Below, in pieces: positions 1 to 8,386 of a stretch of DNA of 51,176 bases. The stretch lies in assembly GCF_902493135.1 (NCBI RefSeq), contig NZ_CABUOD010000034.1:1-51176 (forward strand), given 5' to 3'. The translations under genes and the position numbers were made by a program. Under the pieces are notes generated by a model. The model had not been told where the DNA came from and ran no database searches. It saw only the letters and a list, made by a program, of their open reading frames with translations. Within the stretch, counting starts at the first letter, position 1. The number at the start of each line of letters is the position of its first letter. This stretch comes from an uncultured Parabacteroides sp. (GTDB lineage Bacteria > Bacteroidota > Bacteroidia > Bacteroidales > Tannerellaceae).

Positions 1-40
1 GTTTCATCCGCGTCATCCGCGAACCTGGTTCTTTAATGTT
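1..40. repeat. Short tandem ATCCGCG repeat at window edge
   Basis: Two tandem copies of TCATCCGCG lie just after the stop of the minus-strand flippase gene. Short tandem repeats of this style are common in Bacteroidales intergenic regions. A similar CACGGATTT triplet repeat ends the window. The element is cut by the window edge, so its full extent is unknown. Confidence 0.4.
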
Positions 41-1549
41 TCAAATATTCTTAGATACAAACCTTTTCCCGATATAAGGCAATTCGCTCAACGGGAGATC
101 GCGTTTAATGATGATTGCCAGGAAAATCAGGAGCAGGACCGTGCGATAGCCCAAGCGAAGGATTTCCGAATCGATCCGAGGCAACATCCCCGCCAGATAG
201 AAAACGGTTGCCAGTATGCCGTAAAGTATCGCCGACTTTATATCGTAGCGGATCGGGAACTTCTTCTGCCCGATCACATAAGAAAGGATCATCATCAGCA
301 GGTTGCTGGCAAAGGAAGCCCAGGCACACGCCATATACCCGTAAACCGGCGCCAGCAGCACGATCATCAACACCGTCACCACGCAACCGATCGTCGAGAA
401 GTAGGCTCCCCACTGCGTCTGGTCGATCAGCTTATACCAGAACGACAGGTTGAAATAGATACCGAAAAACAGTTCCCCCAGCATCACGATCGGCACGACA
501 CGCAATCCGGGATAATACTTGGCGTCCACAAAATATTTCAGGATATCCAGATAATACATCACGCCCAAAAAGATAATCATCGAAAAGATGATGAAATACT
601 TCATTGCCTCCGAATAGGCCTTCGTATTATCGTCATCCTTATTCTTGGCAAAGATAAAAGGTTCGTAGGCATACCGGAACGCCTGGATAAACATCACCAT
701 CACCACCGCCACCTTGAAACAGGCTCCGTAAATCCCCAACTGGGTAGCCGCATAGTCCTTATCTTCGAACAGGAAAGGAAACAGAATCTTATCCGCCGTC
801 TGGTTGAAAATCCCGGCAATCCCTAATATCAGGATCGGGAACGAGTATCTCAACATTTGTTTCAGCAATATGAAACTGGCTTTCTCGCGCAGTCCGGGTA
901 TCATATCCGGCACCAAAAGCAAGAATGTCACCACCGAAGTAACCACATTGGCGACAAAGATATACTCCACCTGGTAACCGGGCACATACAACCAACCGAT
1001 CGATCCCGGCGCATGCTCATACAGCCACGGGCAAGCGATCAGGAAGAATATCACCAATACGATATTCAGGAATATATTCAGCAGCTTGATCGCCGCAAAG
1101 CGAACCGCCTTCCCCTGATACCGGAGGAAAGCAAACGGAATGCAACAGAAAGCATCCACCGCCACGATCCCCGCCATCATCCCGATATATTCAGGGTGCG
1201 CACCGTATCCTAAGAAGTTACTGACCGGCGTCAGCGCACTGAACACAAACACCATAAACAGGACGGAAGTGAATGCCAGGCTGAACAACGTCGTCGCGTA
1301 GACCCGCATCGGGAGCTTGATCTCCTTCTTGTTCATAAACCGGAAAAAGCCGGTCTCCATCCCATACGTCAAGATCACCATCAACAAGGCTGTCCAGGCA
1401 TACAGATTCGTCACAATCCCGAAATCGCTCTCGGTAGCCAGCACACGCGTGTACATCGGCACCAGCATCCAGTTCAGGAACTTCCCGACAATGCTGCTGA
1501 CACCATAAATTGCGGTCTCCCCTGCGAGCCGCTTCATTCCTCCTGCCAT
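41..1549 (-). CDS. Polysaccharide/lipopolysaccharide flippase (MVF/MATE-like Wzx family)
   Basis: This 502-residue, almost entirely hydrophobic protein has about 12-14 predicted membrane segments. It opens with the amphipathic start typical of oligosaccharide flippases (LAGETAIYGVSSIVGKFLNW, then VPMYTRVL). Such proteins move undecaprenyl-linked glycans across the inner membrane for surface polysaccharide assembly. Charged loops (FAKNKDDDNTKAYSEAMKYF) separate the two halves, and the length is normal for the family. An internal Met (residue 5) is an equally good start. No glycosyltransferase genes flank it, so the glycan it serves cannot be told from context. It reads away from the 1704-3458 gene across a repeat-bearing gap. 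Confidence 0.85.
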   Translation of the reverse strand: MAGGMKRLAGETAIYGVSSIVGKFLNWMLVPMYTRVLATESDFGIVTNLYAWTALLMVILTYGMETGFFRFMNKKEIKLPMRVYATTLFSLAFTSVLFMVFVFSALTPVSNFLGYGAHPEYIGMMAGIVAVDAFCCIPFAFLRYQGKAVRFAAIKLLNIFLNIVLVIFFLIACPWLYEHAPGSIGWLYVPGYQVEYIFVANVVTSVVTFLLLVPDMIPGLREKASFILLKQMLRYSFPILILGIAGIFNQTADKILFPFLFEDKDYAATQLGIYGACFKVAVVMVMFIQAFRYAYEPFIFAKNKDDDNTKAYSEAMKYFIIFSMIIFLGVMYYLDILKYFVDAKYYPGLRVVPIVMLGELFFGIYFNLSFWYKLIDQTQWGAYFSTIGCVVTVLMIVLLAPVYGYMACAWASFASNLLMMILSYVIGQKKFPIRYDIKSAILYGILATVFYLAGMLPRIDSEILRLGYRTVLLLIFLAIIIKRDLPLSELPYIGKRFVSKNI

Positions 1550-1580
1550 AACTTAACAATTTATATCTGCAATAACATAT

Positions 1581-1702
1581 TTCTGGCCCTTTCCCGATTT
1601 TATGAAATAATGATATAACTCCATAAAATCAAGGCTTTTAAATTAAGTATAAACAACAAAACATCAAAAAAGAAATATTTTCTGGCCCTTTTCTGGCCCT
1701 TT
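1581..1702. repeat. Three TTCTGGCCCTTT direct repeats plus a 9-bp inverted repeat
   Basis: TTCTGGCCCTTT occurs at 1581-1592, 1680-1691 and 1691-1702, the last two head to tail. Between the first and second copies is a perfect inverted repeat, GATTTTATG (1596-1604) and CATAAAATC (1622-1630). The block lies upstream of the flippase gene and downstream of the minus-strand ATP-binding gene. It could be regulatory or a terminator remnant. No function is assigned. Confidence 0.5.
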
Positions 1703-1703
1703 T

Positions 1704-3458
1704 CTAATTCTTTCCTTTGAGTGAAGCTTCTTTCATCACATTCAATCCAATATTCATCGCTTTTTGTAAAATCTTGACATTTTCTTCGTAAGCCGGACTC
1801 AGTATATAATAAGTACCTTTAGCCCGTCCTTTAGCCTGTAGCCATTTACGTTCCAACAACTTTTCCACCATTTTACGAATTTGTTTCCTTGTCAATCTGC
1901 CTTCAAACAAACAAACCATATCTCCCATTCTGATTTTTTCATATTTTTCCAAATAAGATCTGACAACATTGAATACCTGATCTTCATCCCAATCCGTACG
2001 TTTTACATATTCGGCTTGCTGGTCCGTAAAAACATAATAATCCTTAGCCAATAGATAATAAATACCACTCGTATGCCCTTTCTTTTCTATCAACTTGCGT
2101 TGTTGCAACGATAATAATGCCTGTTTGTCCAACTCGCTCCTCTTCACTCCCCGTTTTATCTGTTCAAGTGTTACAATTTCGAAAACGGACAGTTTTCTAT
2201 CATCAGGTAAAGTGGACTGAACCGATTCAAGAAACAAAGCAAAAGCTTGATCCTCAATAATGGAAGAAAGACTTAAATAGACATTGAAATGATCAGATTT
2301 CGAATAATCCGGAAGTTTTTTACCCTCTGACAGAGTATTATAGAATATTTTGTCGATTCCTTGCCCGGAACGTTCAACCACTCCTGTCTTCTGCAAAACA
2401 TCTGCCAATAAACGATTTCGAGGAGTACTCGGCACAATCAATAAGTTATCAATCGTTACCCCAATCGGAAAACTACCCGGGTTAACAATATCCAATCTTT
2501 TGGGATATTGCTTTATGACAATCTCTCCATTCCTTCTATAATCACGGTGAGCAATCGCATTATTAACAGATTCGCGAATAACCTCCTCGTTAAAAAAAGG
2601 AATATTAAAAATATAAGCTCCTTCCTGAACCGGAACACTTCCATTCCTCAAATCAATCATTTGCCACAGTTCATCTATCAACAGAAAAAAAGATTTACGG
2701 AAAGATAAACGATTATCAAAATGGATTTGCGACTCTGTATTACGATATTCCAACATGACGGCACATTGAGGTAGATATTTTTTTATAATATCTTCTTTTC
2801 CCAACAAAATCAAGGCAGCATTGGTCAACTTGCCCTCTCTAATCAGATCCAAATCAATTAATATCTGACGATCGGAAAGTGTTCGAAATCGAGGATTATT
2901 CTGTTTTATCGCATACTTTTCTTTCATCACCGCCAACGCCTGCCGATCCAAATCGGAAATGGTAAGTTCCTTACAAATTTGTTGAGAAAAATCAGGTTCT
3001 TGTTCCTGCAAGATCTTCAAAAGATGCTCATCCGACATCGGTTTCAACTCTTCACCGACACGCATCAAAGTAACATCTTCAAATTTGAAAACCCGTCCAG
3101 CCGGTCTCCCAGGAATCTCAATGACCAAAACTCGTTTCCCATCCTCATAAAGTTCATAAATAGTCGTACGAATAGACGTATCACGATAAATACGGGCTTC
3201 CAATTCACCGATTTCACCTTCACACTGCTTAGTCCCTATAACTTTATGAGGGAACTTATCGTGCATACCGATCACCAAATGCCCTCCACCTTCATTACAT
3301 AAGGCTGTAACATATCCCAAAATACAACGTCTCCTTTCGGATGGTTCTGTTTTAGAACCTCCGTTATAGGCAATGTTTCCTCCTTCACCCTTTTTAAATT
3401 CAACGTGATCTTCGGATTCCTTCAACGACTTCAGTTGTTCTATCGTCACCATAATCAA
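1704..3458 (-). CDS. AlbA_2/Schlafen-like ATP-binding DNA-binding-domain protein
   Basis: The 584-residue protein starts with an AlbA_2 (divergent AAA-4) domain at about residues 10-150, seen in ESEDHVEFKKGEGG and ALCNEGGGHLVIGMHD. An HATPase_c_4-like block follows at about 290-400 (ESVNNAIAHRDYRRNGEIVI, then RSGQGIDKI). The C-terminal part carries winged-helix-like segments. Proteins of this build are putative transcriptional regulators, often in accessory regions. Its ATG overlaps the ruvB stop in an ATGA, so translation is probably coupled to ruvB. A second Met two codons in (3452) is an alternative start. The gene is visibly AT-richer than ruvB, which suggests later acquisition into the ruvB transcript. 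Its target is unknown. Confidence 0.8.
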   Translation of the reverse strand: MIMVTIEQLKSLKESEDHVEFKKGEGGNIAYNGGSKTEPSERRRCILGYVTALCNEGGGHLVIGMHDKFPHKVIGTKQCEGEIGELEARIYRDTSIRTTIYELYEDGKRVLVIEIPGRPAGRVFKFEDVTLMRVGEELKPMSDEHLLKILQEQEPDFSQQICKELTISDLDRQALAVMKEKYAIKQNNPRFRTLSDRQILIDLDLIREGKLTNAALILLGKEDIIKKYLPQCAVMLEYRNTESQIHFDNRLSFRKSFFLLIDELWQMIDLRNGSVPVQEGAYIFNIPFFNEEVIRESVNNAIAHRDYRRNGEIVIKQYPKRLDIVNPGSFPIGVTIDNLLIVPSTPRNRLLADVLQKTGVVERSGQGIDKIFYNTLSEGKKLPDYSKSDHFNVYLSLSSIIEDQAFALFLESVQSTLPDDRKLSVFEIVTLEQIKRGVKRSELDKQALLSLQQRKLIEKKGHTSGIYYLLAKDYYVFTDQQAEYVKRTDWDEDQVFNVVRSYLEKYEKIRMGDMVCLFEGRLTRKQIRKMVEKLLERKWLQAKGRAKGTYYILSPAYEENVKILQKAMNIGLNVMKEASLKGKN

Positions 3459-4483
3459 TCACAAAATAAAAAACCTTGTTCGCTCCCCTTGTTACGTCCC
3501 AGATGGGTATAAGCCAACTCCGTCACCTCGCGGCCGCGGGGCGTACGTTTGATAAAGCCTTCTTTGATAAGGAAAGGCTCGTAGACCTCTTCCAGCGTTC
3601 CGGGATCTTCTCCCAGGGCAGTCGCGATAGTCGTCAATCCTACCGGTCCGCCGTTAAATTTGTCGATGATAGTCGTCAGCAACTTATTGTCGATCTGATC
3701 CAGGCCGTAGCGGTCGATGTTCAGTGCCTCCAGCGCATAGCAAGAAATCGCCTTGTCGATCTCTCCGGACCCTTTCACCTGTGCGAAATCACGCACGCGA
3801 CGCAGCAACGCGTTCGCTATACGGGGCGTACCACGGCTACGGGAAGCGATCTCGCGTGCCGCATTCAGTTCGCATTTCACATTCAGGATATCGGCACTGC
3901 GCAACACGATCTTCGTCAGCGTCTCCACCTCGTAATATTCGAGGTGCATATTGATCCCGAACCGCGCCCTGAGCGGACTTGTCAGCAAACCGCTACGAGT
4001 CGTCGCCCCCACCAGCGTGAACGGAGCCAGGTCGATCTGGATGGAACGGGCGCTCGGCCCTTTATCGATCATGATATCGATCCGGTAATCTTCCATCGCC
4101 GAATACAGGTACTCCTCCACAATCGGGCTCAAGCGGTGGATCTCGTCGATAAAAAGAACATCGTTCTTCTCCAGCGAAGTCAGCACTCCCGCCAGATCGC
4201 CCGGTTTATCCAGCACCGGCCCGGAAGTCACCTTGAAGCCGACTCCCAATTCATTCGCTATAATATTGGATAATGTAGTCTTTCCCAATCCGGGAGGCCC
4301 GTGCAGCAGCACATGGTCGAGCGCCTCCTTACGCATCCGGGCCGCCATCACGAAAATCTTCAGGTTCTCGACCACTTTGGCCTGTCCGCTGAAGTCATGA
4401 AACGAAAGCGGACGAAGCGCATTCTCGTACTCCCGCTCGCTCTCCGGAACCCGTGCATCCCTTATATCAAATTCATCTTCCAT
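3455..4483 (-). CDS. ruvB: Holliday junction branch migration ATPase RuvB
   Basis: RuvB is the hexameric AAA+ motor that works with RuvA (and RuvC) to move Holliday junctions during recombinational repair. The 342-residue length is typical. Walker A is GPPGLGKTT at about residues 62-70 and Walker B is DEIH at about 113-116. TTRSGLLTSPLRARFG carries the sensor and arginine-finger region, and the C-terminal winged helix includes GLTTIATALGEDPGTLEEVYEPFL. ruvA and ruvC are not in this window. A -7 promoter element lies about 21 bp upstream of the ATG. Its stop overlaps the start of the downstream ATP-binding gene. Confidence 0.98.
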   Translation of the reverse strand: MEDEFDIRDARVPESEREYENALRPLSFHDFSGQAKVVENLKIFVMAARMRKEALDHVLLHGPPGLGKTTLSNIIANELGVGFKVTSGPVLDKPGDLAGVLTSLEKNDVLFIDEIHRLSPIVEEYLYSAMEDYRIDIMIDKGPSARSIQIDLAPFTLVGATTRSGLLTSPLRARFGINMHLEYYEVETLTKIVLRSADILNVKCELNAAREIASRSRGTPRIANALLRRVRDFAQVKGSGEIDKAISCYALEALNIDRYGLDQIDNKLLTTIIDKFNGGPVGLTTIATALGEDPGTLEEVYEPFLIKEGFIKRTPRGREVTELAYTHLGRNKGSEQGFLFCD

Positions 4484-4503
4484 ATTCTTATTACTTTGAC
4501 AGG

Positions 4504-4511
4504 CAAAGATA
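4504..4511 (-). promoter_or_regulatory. Bacteroidetes -7 element for ruvB
   Basis: Read on the minus strand the bases are TATCTTTG, matching the Bacteroidetes -7 consensus TAnnTTTG. It lies about 21 bp upstream of the ruvB ATG. I saw no convincing -33 TTTG at 19-21 bp spacing. Confidence 0.6.
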
Positions 4512-4584
4512 ATAAGAATTGCCGGGTTCTGAACTTGTGGAGATACTTGTTACAAGAAATAAGCCCGATCTTTCTTCACAAATC

Positions 4585-4638
4585 GCACATTACGATATGC
4601 AATTTTTAGCAAAAGCTGCACAATAGAACATGCAATTT
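4585..4638 (+). promoter_or_regulatory. Direct repeat upstream of DUF4143 ATPase gene
   Basis: Two imperfect 21-bp copies (4585-4605 and 4618-4638) begin GCACA and end ATGCAATTT, match at 17 of 21 positions, and start 33 bp apart. They sit directly upstream of the -7 element at 4641, where an operator would act. They may bind a regulator, possibly the gene product itself. This is inference from position only. Confidence 0.45.
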
Positions 4639-4640
4639 AC

Positions 4641-4648
4641 TATCTTTG
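4641..4648 (+). promoter_or_regulatory. Bacteroidetes -7 element for DUF4143 ATPase gene
   Basis: TATCTTTG matches TAnnTTTG exactly and lies 27 bp upstream of the ATG at 4676, three bases after the second copy of the 21-bp repeat. Confidence 0.65.
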
Positions 4649-4675
4649 TGGCAAAGAAAAACTTAAAAGAGAACA

Positions 4676-5851
4676 ATGATGCAGAACTTATATAGAAACT
4701 TTCGTCTTCAATTAGAACTGACATCTACTGATTTCATTCGCTTCCTGCACGATAAAATCGCCTGGGACAGCAGATTAATAGCCATTGTCGGCTCCAGAGG
4801 AGTAGGCAAAACGACGTTATTGCTTCAACACATCAAAAAGTACGAAAAACCTGAAGATGTACTCTATATCACAGCCGATGATTTCTATTTCACCAATCAT
4901 CGCCTTTTCGATTTAGCCTACCGGTTTTACACACAAGGCGGGAAAAAACTTTTTATTGATGAAATACATAAATACAAAGGATGGTCAACCGAGATAAAAA
5001 ACATCTACGACCAGTTACCCGGCCTCCATGTCGTTTACACAGGATCGTCTATTCTGGATTTAGAAAAAGGAGGTGCAGACTTGAGTCGAAGGAAAGTGGA
5101 GTATCACTTGCCCGGTCTCTCTTTTAGAGAATACATCAATCTTACCCAAGGCTGGCAATTGCCAGCCTATCCGTTATCCGACATAGTAGCCGGGAAAGTA
5201 CAGTTCCCATACGAAAAGGAACGTCCTCTTAAACTTTTCAAAAGCTATCTGCAAGCTGGCTATTATCCTTTTTTCACAGAAACGGAGTATCGCCTGCGAT
5301 TAAGCAATGTCGTGAAACTCATGGTAGAAACCGACATACCTCAATTTGCCGAAATGAATGTAGCATCAGCTTTTAAACTGAAAAAGTTGCTTTATGCCCT
5401 TGCCCAAAGCGTACCATTCAAGCCTAATTATACCAAATTGGAACGCGACCTGGAAATCAGCCGGAACACATTGCCCGACTATCTGCTCTACTTGGAAAAG
5501 GCCGGACTCATCAACCTGCTTCGCGAAAAGGCGAATGGCATAAAAGTACTGGAAAAGATAGACAAAATCTATCTCAACAATACAGACATCGCCTACATGT
5601 TATCCGACACGACTCCGGATATAGGCAATATCCGTGAAACCGTCTTCTTTACTTGGATGCGTGTAGGGCATTTCATCACCTCATCCCCTATAAGCGACTT
5701 TGAAATTGACGGACGCACTTTCGAAGTCGGCGGACGAAATAAAAAAAAGGCACAAATAAAAAATGCAGTTGAAGGATATATAGTAAAAGACGACATGGAA
5801 TATGCCTACCAAAACGAAATTCCTTTATGGATGTTCGGCTTCATTTACTAA
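4676..5851 (+). CDS. AAA-family ATPase with C-terminal DUF4143
   Basis: The 391-residue protein has a P-loop GSRGVGKTT at residues 39-47, a Walker B with the family-typical DEIHKY at about 95-100, and YTGSSILDLEKGGADLSRR in the core. The C-terminal part (about 200-360; NTLPDYLLYLEKAGLI, then the nuclease-like FEVGGRNKKKAQIK) fits DUF4143. These ATPases are abundant in Bacteroidetes and archaea, their cellular role is unsettled, and they move often between genomes. It is monocistronic, with its own promoter and an upstream repeat. Its 3' end overlaps the converging barrel gene by 11 bp. Two adjacent Met codons open the frame, and either could start translation. Confidence 0.88.
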   Translation: MMQNLYRNFRLQLELTSTDFIRFLHDKIAWDSRLIAIVGSRGVGKTTLLLQHIKKYEKPEDVLYITADDFYFTNHRLFDLAYRFYTQGGKKLFIDEIHKYKGWSTEIKNIYDQLPGLHVVYTGSSILDLEKGGADLSRRKVEYHLPGLSFREYINLTQGWQLPAYPLSDIVAGKVQFPYEKERPLKLFKSYLQAGYYPFFTETEYRLRLSNVVKLMVETDIPQFAEMNVASAFKLKKLLYALAQSVPFKPNYTKLERDLEISRNTLPDYLLYLEKAGLINLLREKANGIKVLEKIDKIYLNNTDIAYMLSDTTPDIGNIRETVFFTWMRVGHFITSSPISDFEIDGRTFEVGGRNKKKAQIKNAVEGYIVKDDMEYAYQNEIPLWMFGFIY

Positions 5852-6455
5852 TGGAAATCGGGACAAAGATAGAAACTTGCAGATCACGTGTCCACCCCGA
5901 TTTCATATAAGGGACTCCTTTCATTACATTGCAAGTACCCTGTTTGTATGTCAGAGCCAGATCGAAGTATTTGAAAGCATAGGCGGCTTTGACGACGACC
6001 GGCACGTCAAAGGCAGATTTGATTGTCTTCCCAATCATAATATTATCCTTAAAATGGAGAGTAGGCTCAACTCCCGCTCCTACCTTCAACCCCCCGATCA
6101 GATTATAATTCAGAACTCCGTTCAAAGCCATGTAATTTCTTGCAAACTTACTTTTGTAGCCTTTAACGGGAGTCGCTTTATTGCCAACCGAGGCAATTTC
6201 TCCCCGCTTCTGCCCATATAATAAGGCTGCATCCACCGATAAACGATGCTTCAATTCGATTTGCAACTGATATCCCACATGGAAAGAAGGTTTCATATCC
6301 GGTATATTAAACCCGACTTTGCCTTTAGACATCGCCTCATCCTTATACCAATCCATTGAAACACCACCTATTATCCCACTTCTCACTTTCCCATTTTGTG
6401 CGGAAACAGATAAACACACTAAACTCAACAATAAAAACATCACACTCTTTTTCAT
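5841..6455 (-). CDS. Outer-membrane beta-barrel protein (PorT/OmpW-like, about 22 kDa)
   Basis: A cleavable signal peptide (MKKSVMFLLLSLVCLSVSAQ) precedes about 180 residues of alternating amphipathic strands rich in Tyr, Gly and Lys, for example VGYQLQIELKHRLSVDAALLYGQ. The pattern fits the outer-membrane beta-barrel domain common in Bacteroidetes. No enzyme motif is visible. The gene overlaps the converging DUF4143 gene by 11 bp at their 3' ends, so the two mRNAs are complementary there. The function is unknown; a small porin-like or structural barrel is likely. Confidence 0.75.
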   Translation of the reverse strand: MKKSVMFLLLSLVCLSVSAQNGKVRSGIIGGVSMDWYKDEAMSKGKVGFNIPDMKPSFHVGYQLQIELKHRLSVDAALLYGQKRGEIASVGNKATPVKGYKSKFARNYMALNGVLNYNLIGGLKVGAGVEPTLHFKDNIMIGKTIKSAFDVPVVVKAAYAFKYFDLALTYKQGTCNVMKGVPYMKSGWTRDLQVSIFVPISISK

Positions 6456-6586
6456 ATCAACTCTCTTTTTATTGGTTTGACTTTGTTGATATGACTGGGA
6501 AAATGAGAAAAACCCCTATCCACGAATAAAGATTCTACTACTAACTATACGGCAGTTTCCTTTTTATCTCCGGTAAATCATATCAT

Positions 6587-7372
6587 TTAGTCAGGGAATG
6601 AAATATTCCTGTTTTTCAGCCACTCATCAAATTCGTTTCCGACAATCTTTTCACCTGTCAAGCCATCCGCATACGAAGATGCCAGGAATAAAACCGGCTT
6701 GTTCATAACATCCGCTTTTAATATGGGAATGTTGTGCTGACTAAATAAATCTCTCATTGCATCCGTTGTCATTCCCGTATCGGTCACTCCGCCGGGACAA
6801 ATCACATTGACCATAATGCCCAGATCACGAAGGTCTTCCGAAAGAATCTGTGACATTGTTTCTGCTGCCGCCCTCGAAGGTCCGTATGGAATCATTCCTT
6901 TCCGAACCATCGTACTGGTACTTGTAGAAACATTTACTACTTTTCCTTTTCCATTTCTAACCATTATCGGAATAAAAGCACGGGAAACCAGAAAATATCC
7001 GGTAAAGTTGGTTTCTACAATCGCATTAAATGTGGAAACAGGTATATCATAGAGCTGAAGTCCTAACTCCATGCCAGGAGCATTATTGCCGATGCCGGCA
7101 TTATTAATAAGCATATTCAAGTGATCGAAATGCTCACCGAACCAAGTGGCGGCTGCGTTCACCGAATTTTCATCCCGAACATCGAGCGCAACAGCATGAA
7201 CATCATATCCTTCTTTTGCCAGCTTTTCATAGGCATTATCTAATTTTGCTCCTGCTCTTGCTGCAATAACAACAGTTGCTCCATGCGACAGCAATTCTTT
7301 TGCCATTTCAAAGCCCATACCGCTGGAACTACCGGTAACAAACGCTGTAAATCCGTTTAGATTTATATTCAT
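6587..7372 (-). CDS. SDR-family oxidoreductase with Arg in place of catalytic Lys
   Basis: This is a Rossmann-fold short-chain dehydrogenase of 261 residues, the usual length. It has the cofactor loop TGSSSGMG (13-20), the NNAG motif (90-93) and catalytic-type Ser residues in VNVSTSTST (about 147-154). The active-site YxxxK reads Y163-G-P-S-R167: the codon is AGG, so the Lys that lowers the Tyr pKa and binds the nicotinamide ribose has become Arg. Activity may be weak or altered. The substrate is unknown, and the sequence between the SSG and NNAG motifs does not settle NAD versus NADP. It lies 64 bp downstream of the DUF3990 gene on the same strand and may be cotranscribed. Confidence 0.88.
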   Translation of the reverse strand: MNINLNGFTAFVTGSSSGMGFEMAKELLSHGATVVIAARAGAKLDNAYEKLAKEGYDVHAVALDVRDENSVNAAATWFGEHFDHLNMLINNAGIGNNAPGMELGLQLYDIPVSTFNAIVETNFTGYFLVSRAFIPIMVRNGKGKVVNVSTSTSTMVRKGMIPYGPSRAAAETMSQILSEDLRDLGIMVNVICPGGVTDTGMTTDAMRDLFSQHNIPILKADVMNKPVLFLASSYADGLTGEKIVGNEFDEWLKNRNISFPD

Positions 7373-7436
7373 AATATTATAATTTTCTTTCTTATTATTG
7401 TGACAAACTGTTTATCCGGATATATGCCGGACTTGC

Positions 7437-7922
7437 TCAGTCTCTCACTTCAACTGATTCAACAAACTTCAGCAGTAAAACGGCCTGTTCCGCATGAAAT
7501 GAAAGTTGGTCGAACAGTTTATGCGCTTTTAGCATCTCAATAGCAGCTTCAGCCGTAACGATTCCTTGTTCATAAAGCCGGATTGTCGCATACAACTGGT
7601 CGTTTGCAACAGGCCCCATTATCAAATCATAGCCACCTGCTTCTTTGCCTCTACGGTTATTGACCACAAACTCCAGCCATTCTTTTGTTGCACCTGTAAA
7701 CCGAAGAACAGAGTATTCCTTATCGAGAATATTATCGGGAACCTCATAAACAGAAACGATCGCTTTTTCACTCTGTTCTCTATTCTTTTTCAGTAATGCC
7801 CATTTTTTTGCTTGTTCGAAATTGGTTGTCGTATAGAATCCTTTTCCAAAGTCCGTAGTTTTCCGTCCTTTTCGTATGCTTGGCCGTTTCACGGTTACTG
7901 TTGATCCATGATATAGTCTCAT
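7437..7922 (-). CDS. DUF3990 protein, probable toxin-like partner of a DUF3791 gene
   Basis: The 161-residue protein has the DUF3990 signature near its N-terminus: YHGSTVTVKRPSI followed by DFGKGFYTTTNFEQAKKWA. The YHGS and DFGxGFY pattern recalls ADP-ribosyltransferase folds, so a toxin-like role has been suggested for the family; I treat that as inference. Its ATG overlaps the stop of the upstream DUF3791-type gene in an ATGA, a layout typical of toxin-antitoxin pairs. Residues 60-161 are mostly charged and helical, with no recognised motif. Confidence 0.75.
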   Translation of the reverse strand: MRLYHGSTVTVKRPSIRKGRKTTDFGKGFYTTTNFEQAKKWALLKKNREQSEKAIVSVYEVPDNILDKEYSVLRFTGATKEWLEFVVNNRRGKEAGGYDLIMGPVANDQLYATIRLYEQGIVTAEAAIEMLKAHKLFDQLSFHAEQAVLLLKFVESVEVRD

Positions 7923-8359
7923 TTCTTTTTATGAATATAGGTCGTTATAGTATCTAATATATATTCTGTGTCTTGGGTATGAAGCATTTCAAAATTTTCA
8001 TCCAAAAAATCAAAGACTTTATATTTGGAAAACAGTAACAAAGTTTCTGCCGCACTTCGTTTCTTTGCCTCCCTGTAATTTTCAATACAAAACATCTTGA
8101 AAAGCAAAACCTTCGTATCATCGTTTTGCTGTCGCTTTTCTTCAGTTTTTTCCTTTTCCAGTGTATCATAAAGCGATAACGTACTTGAATACCATAGTTT
8201 CGTTTTCTCATCCGACAGCAATTTGTACAATTTGGAAGAATAAATATAATACAGCGCATCTTCCAAAGACAGCACCTTTTTCTTCATAACCAATTCAACC
8301 AGTTCACGCATTACGAATGGGAGCATGGCCGAGTCAAGTCCTCCTTGATTTGTTTCCAT
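7919..8359 (-). CDS. DUF3791-domain protein with extra N-terminal domain, probable antitoxin-like partner
   Basis: Residues about 85-146 (FKMFCIENYREAKKRS, then KYKVFDFLDENFEMLHTQ) match DUF3791, normally a stand-alone protein of about 70 residues. Residues 12-65 (LSLEDALYYIYSSKLYKLL, then ETKLWYSS-like KTKLWYSSTLSLYDTLEKE) form a second module that in my recollection is often a separate gene beside DUF3791 and DUF3990. Here the two appear fused by a Lys/Glu-rich linker. The gene comes first in a two-gene operon, overlaps the DUF3990 start by 4 bp, and has a -7 element about 20 bp upstream. The antitoxin role is inferred from layout. Confidence 0.75.
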   Translation of the reverse strand: METNQGGLDSAMLPFVMRELVELVMKKKVLSLEDALYYIYSSKLYKLLSDEKTKLWYSSTLSLYDTLEKEKTEEKRQQNDDTKVLLFKMFCIENYREAKKRSAAETLLLFSKYKVFDFLDENFEMLHTQDTEYILDTITTYIHKKK

Positions 8360-8378
8360 TTTATCGTTTTACTTTTTG

Positions 8379-8386
8379 CAAACTTA
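8379..8386 (-). promoter_or_regulatory. Bacteroidetes -7 element for DUF3791/DUF3990 operon
   Basis: The minus-strand sequence TAAGTTTG matches TAnnTTTG, about 20 bp upstream of the first gene of the pair. No clear -33 element was found. Confidence 0.5.
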
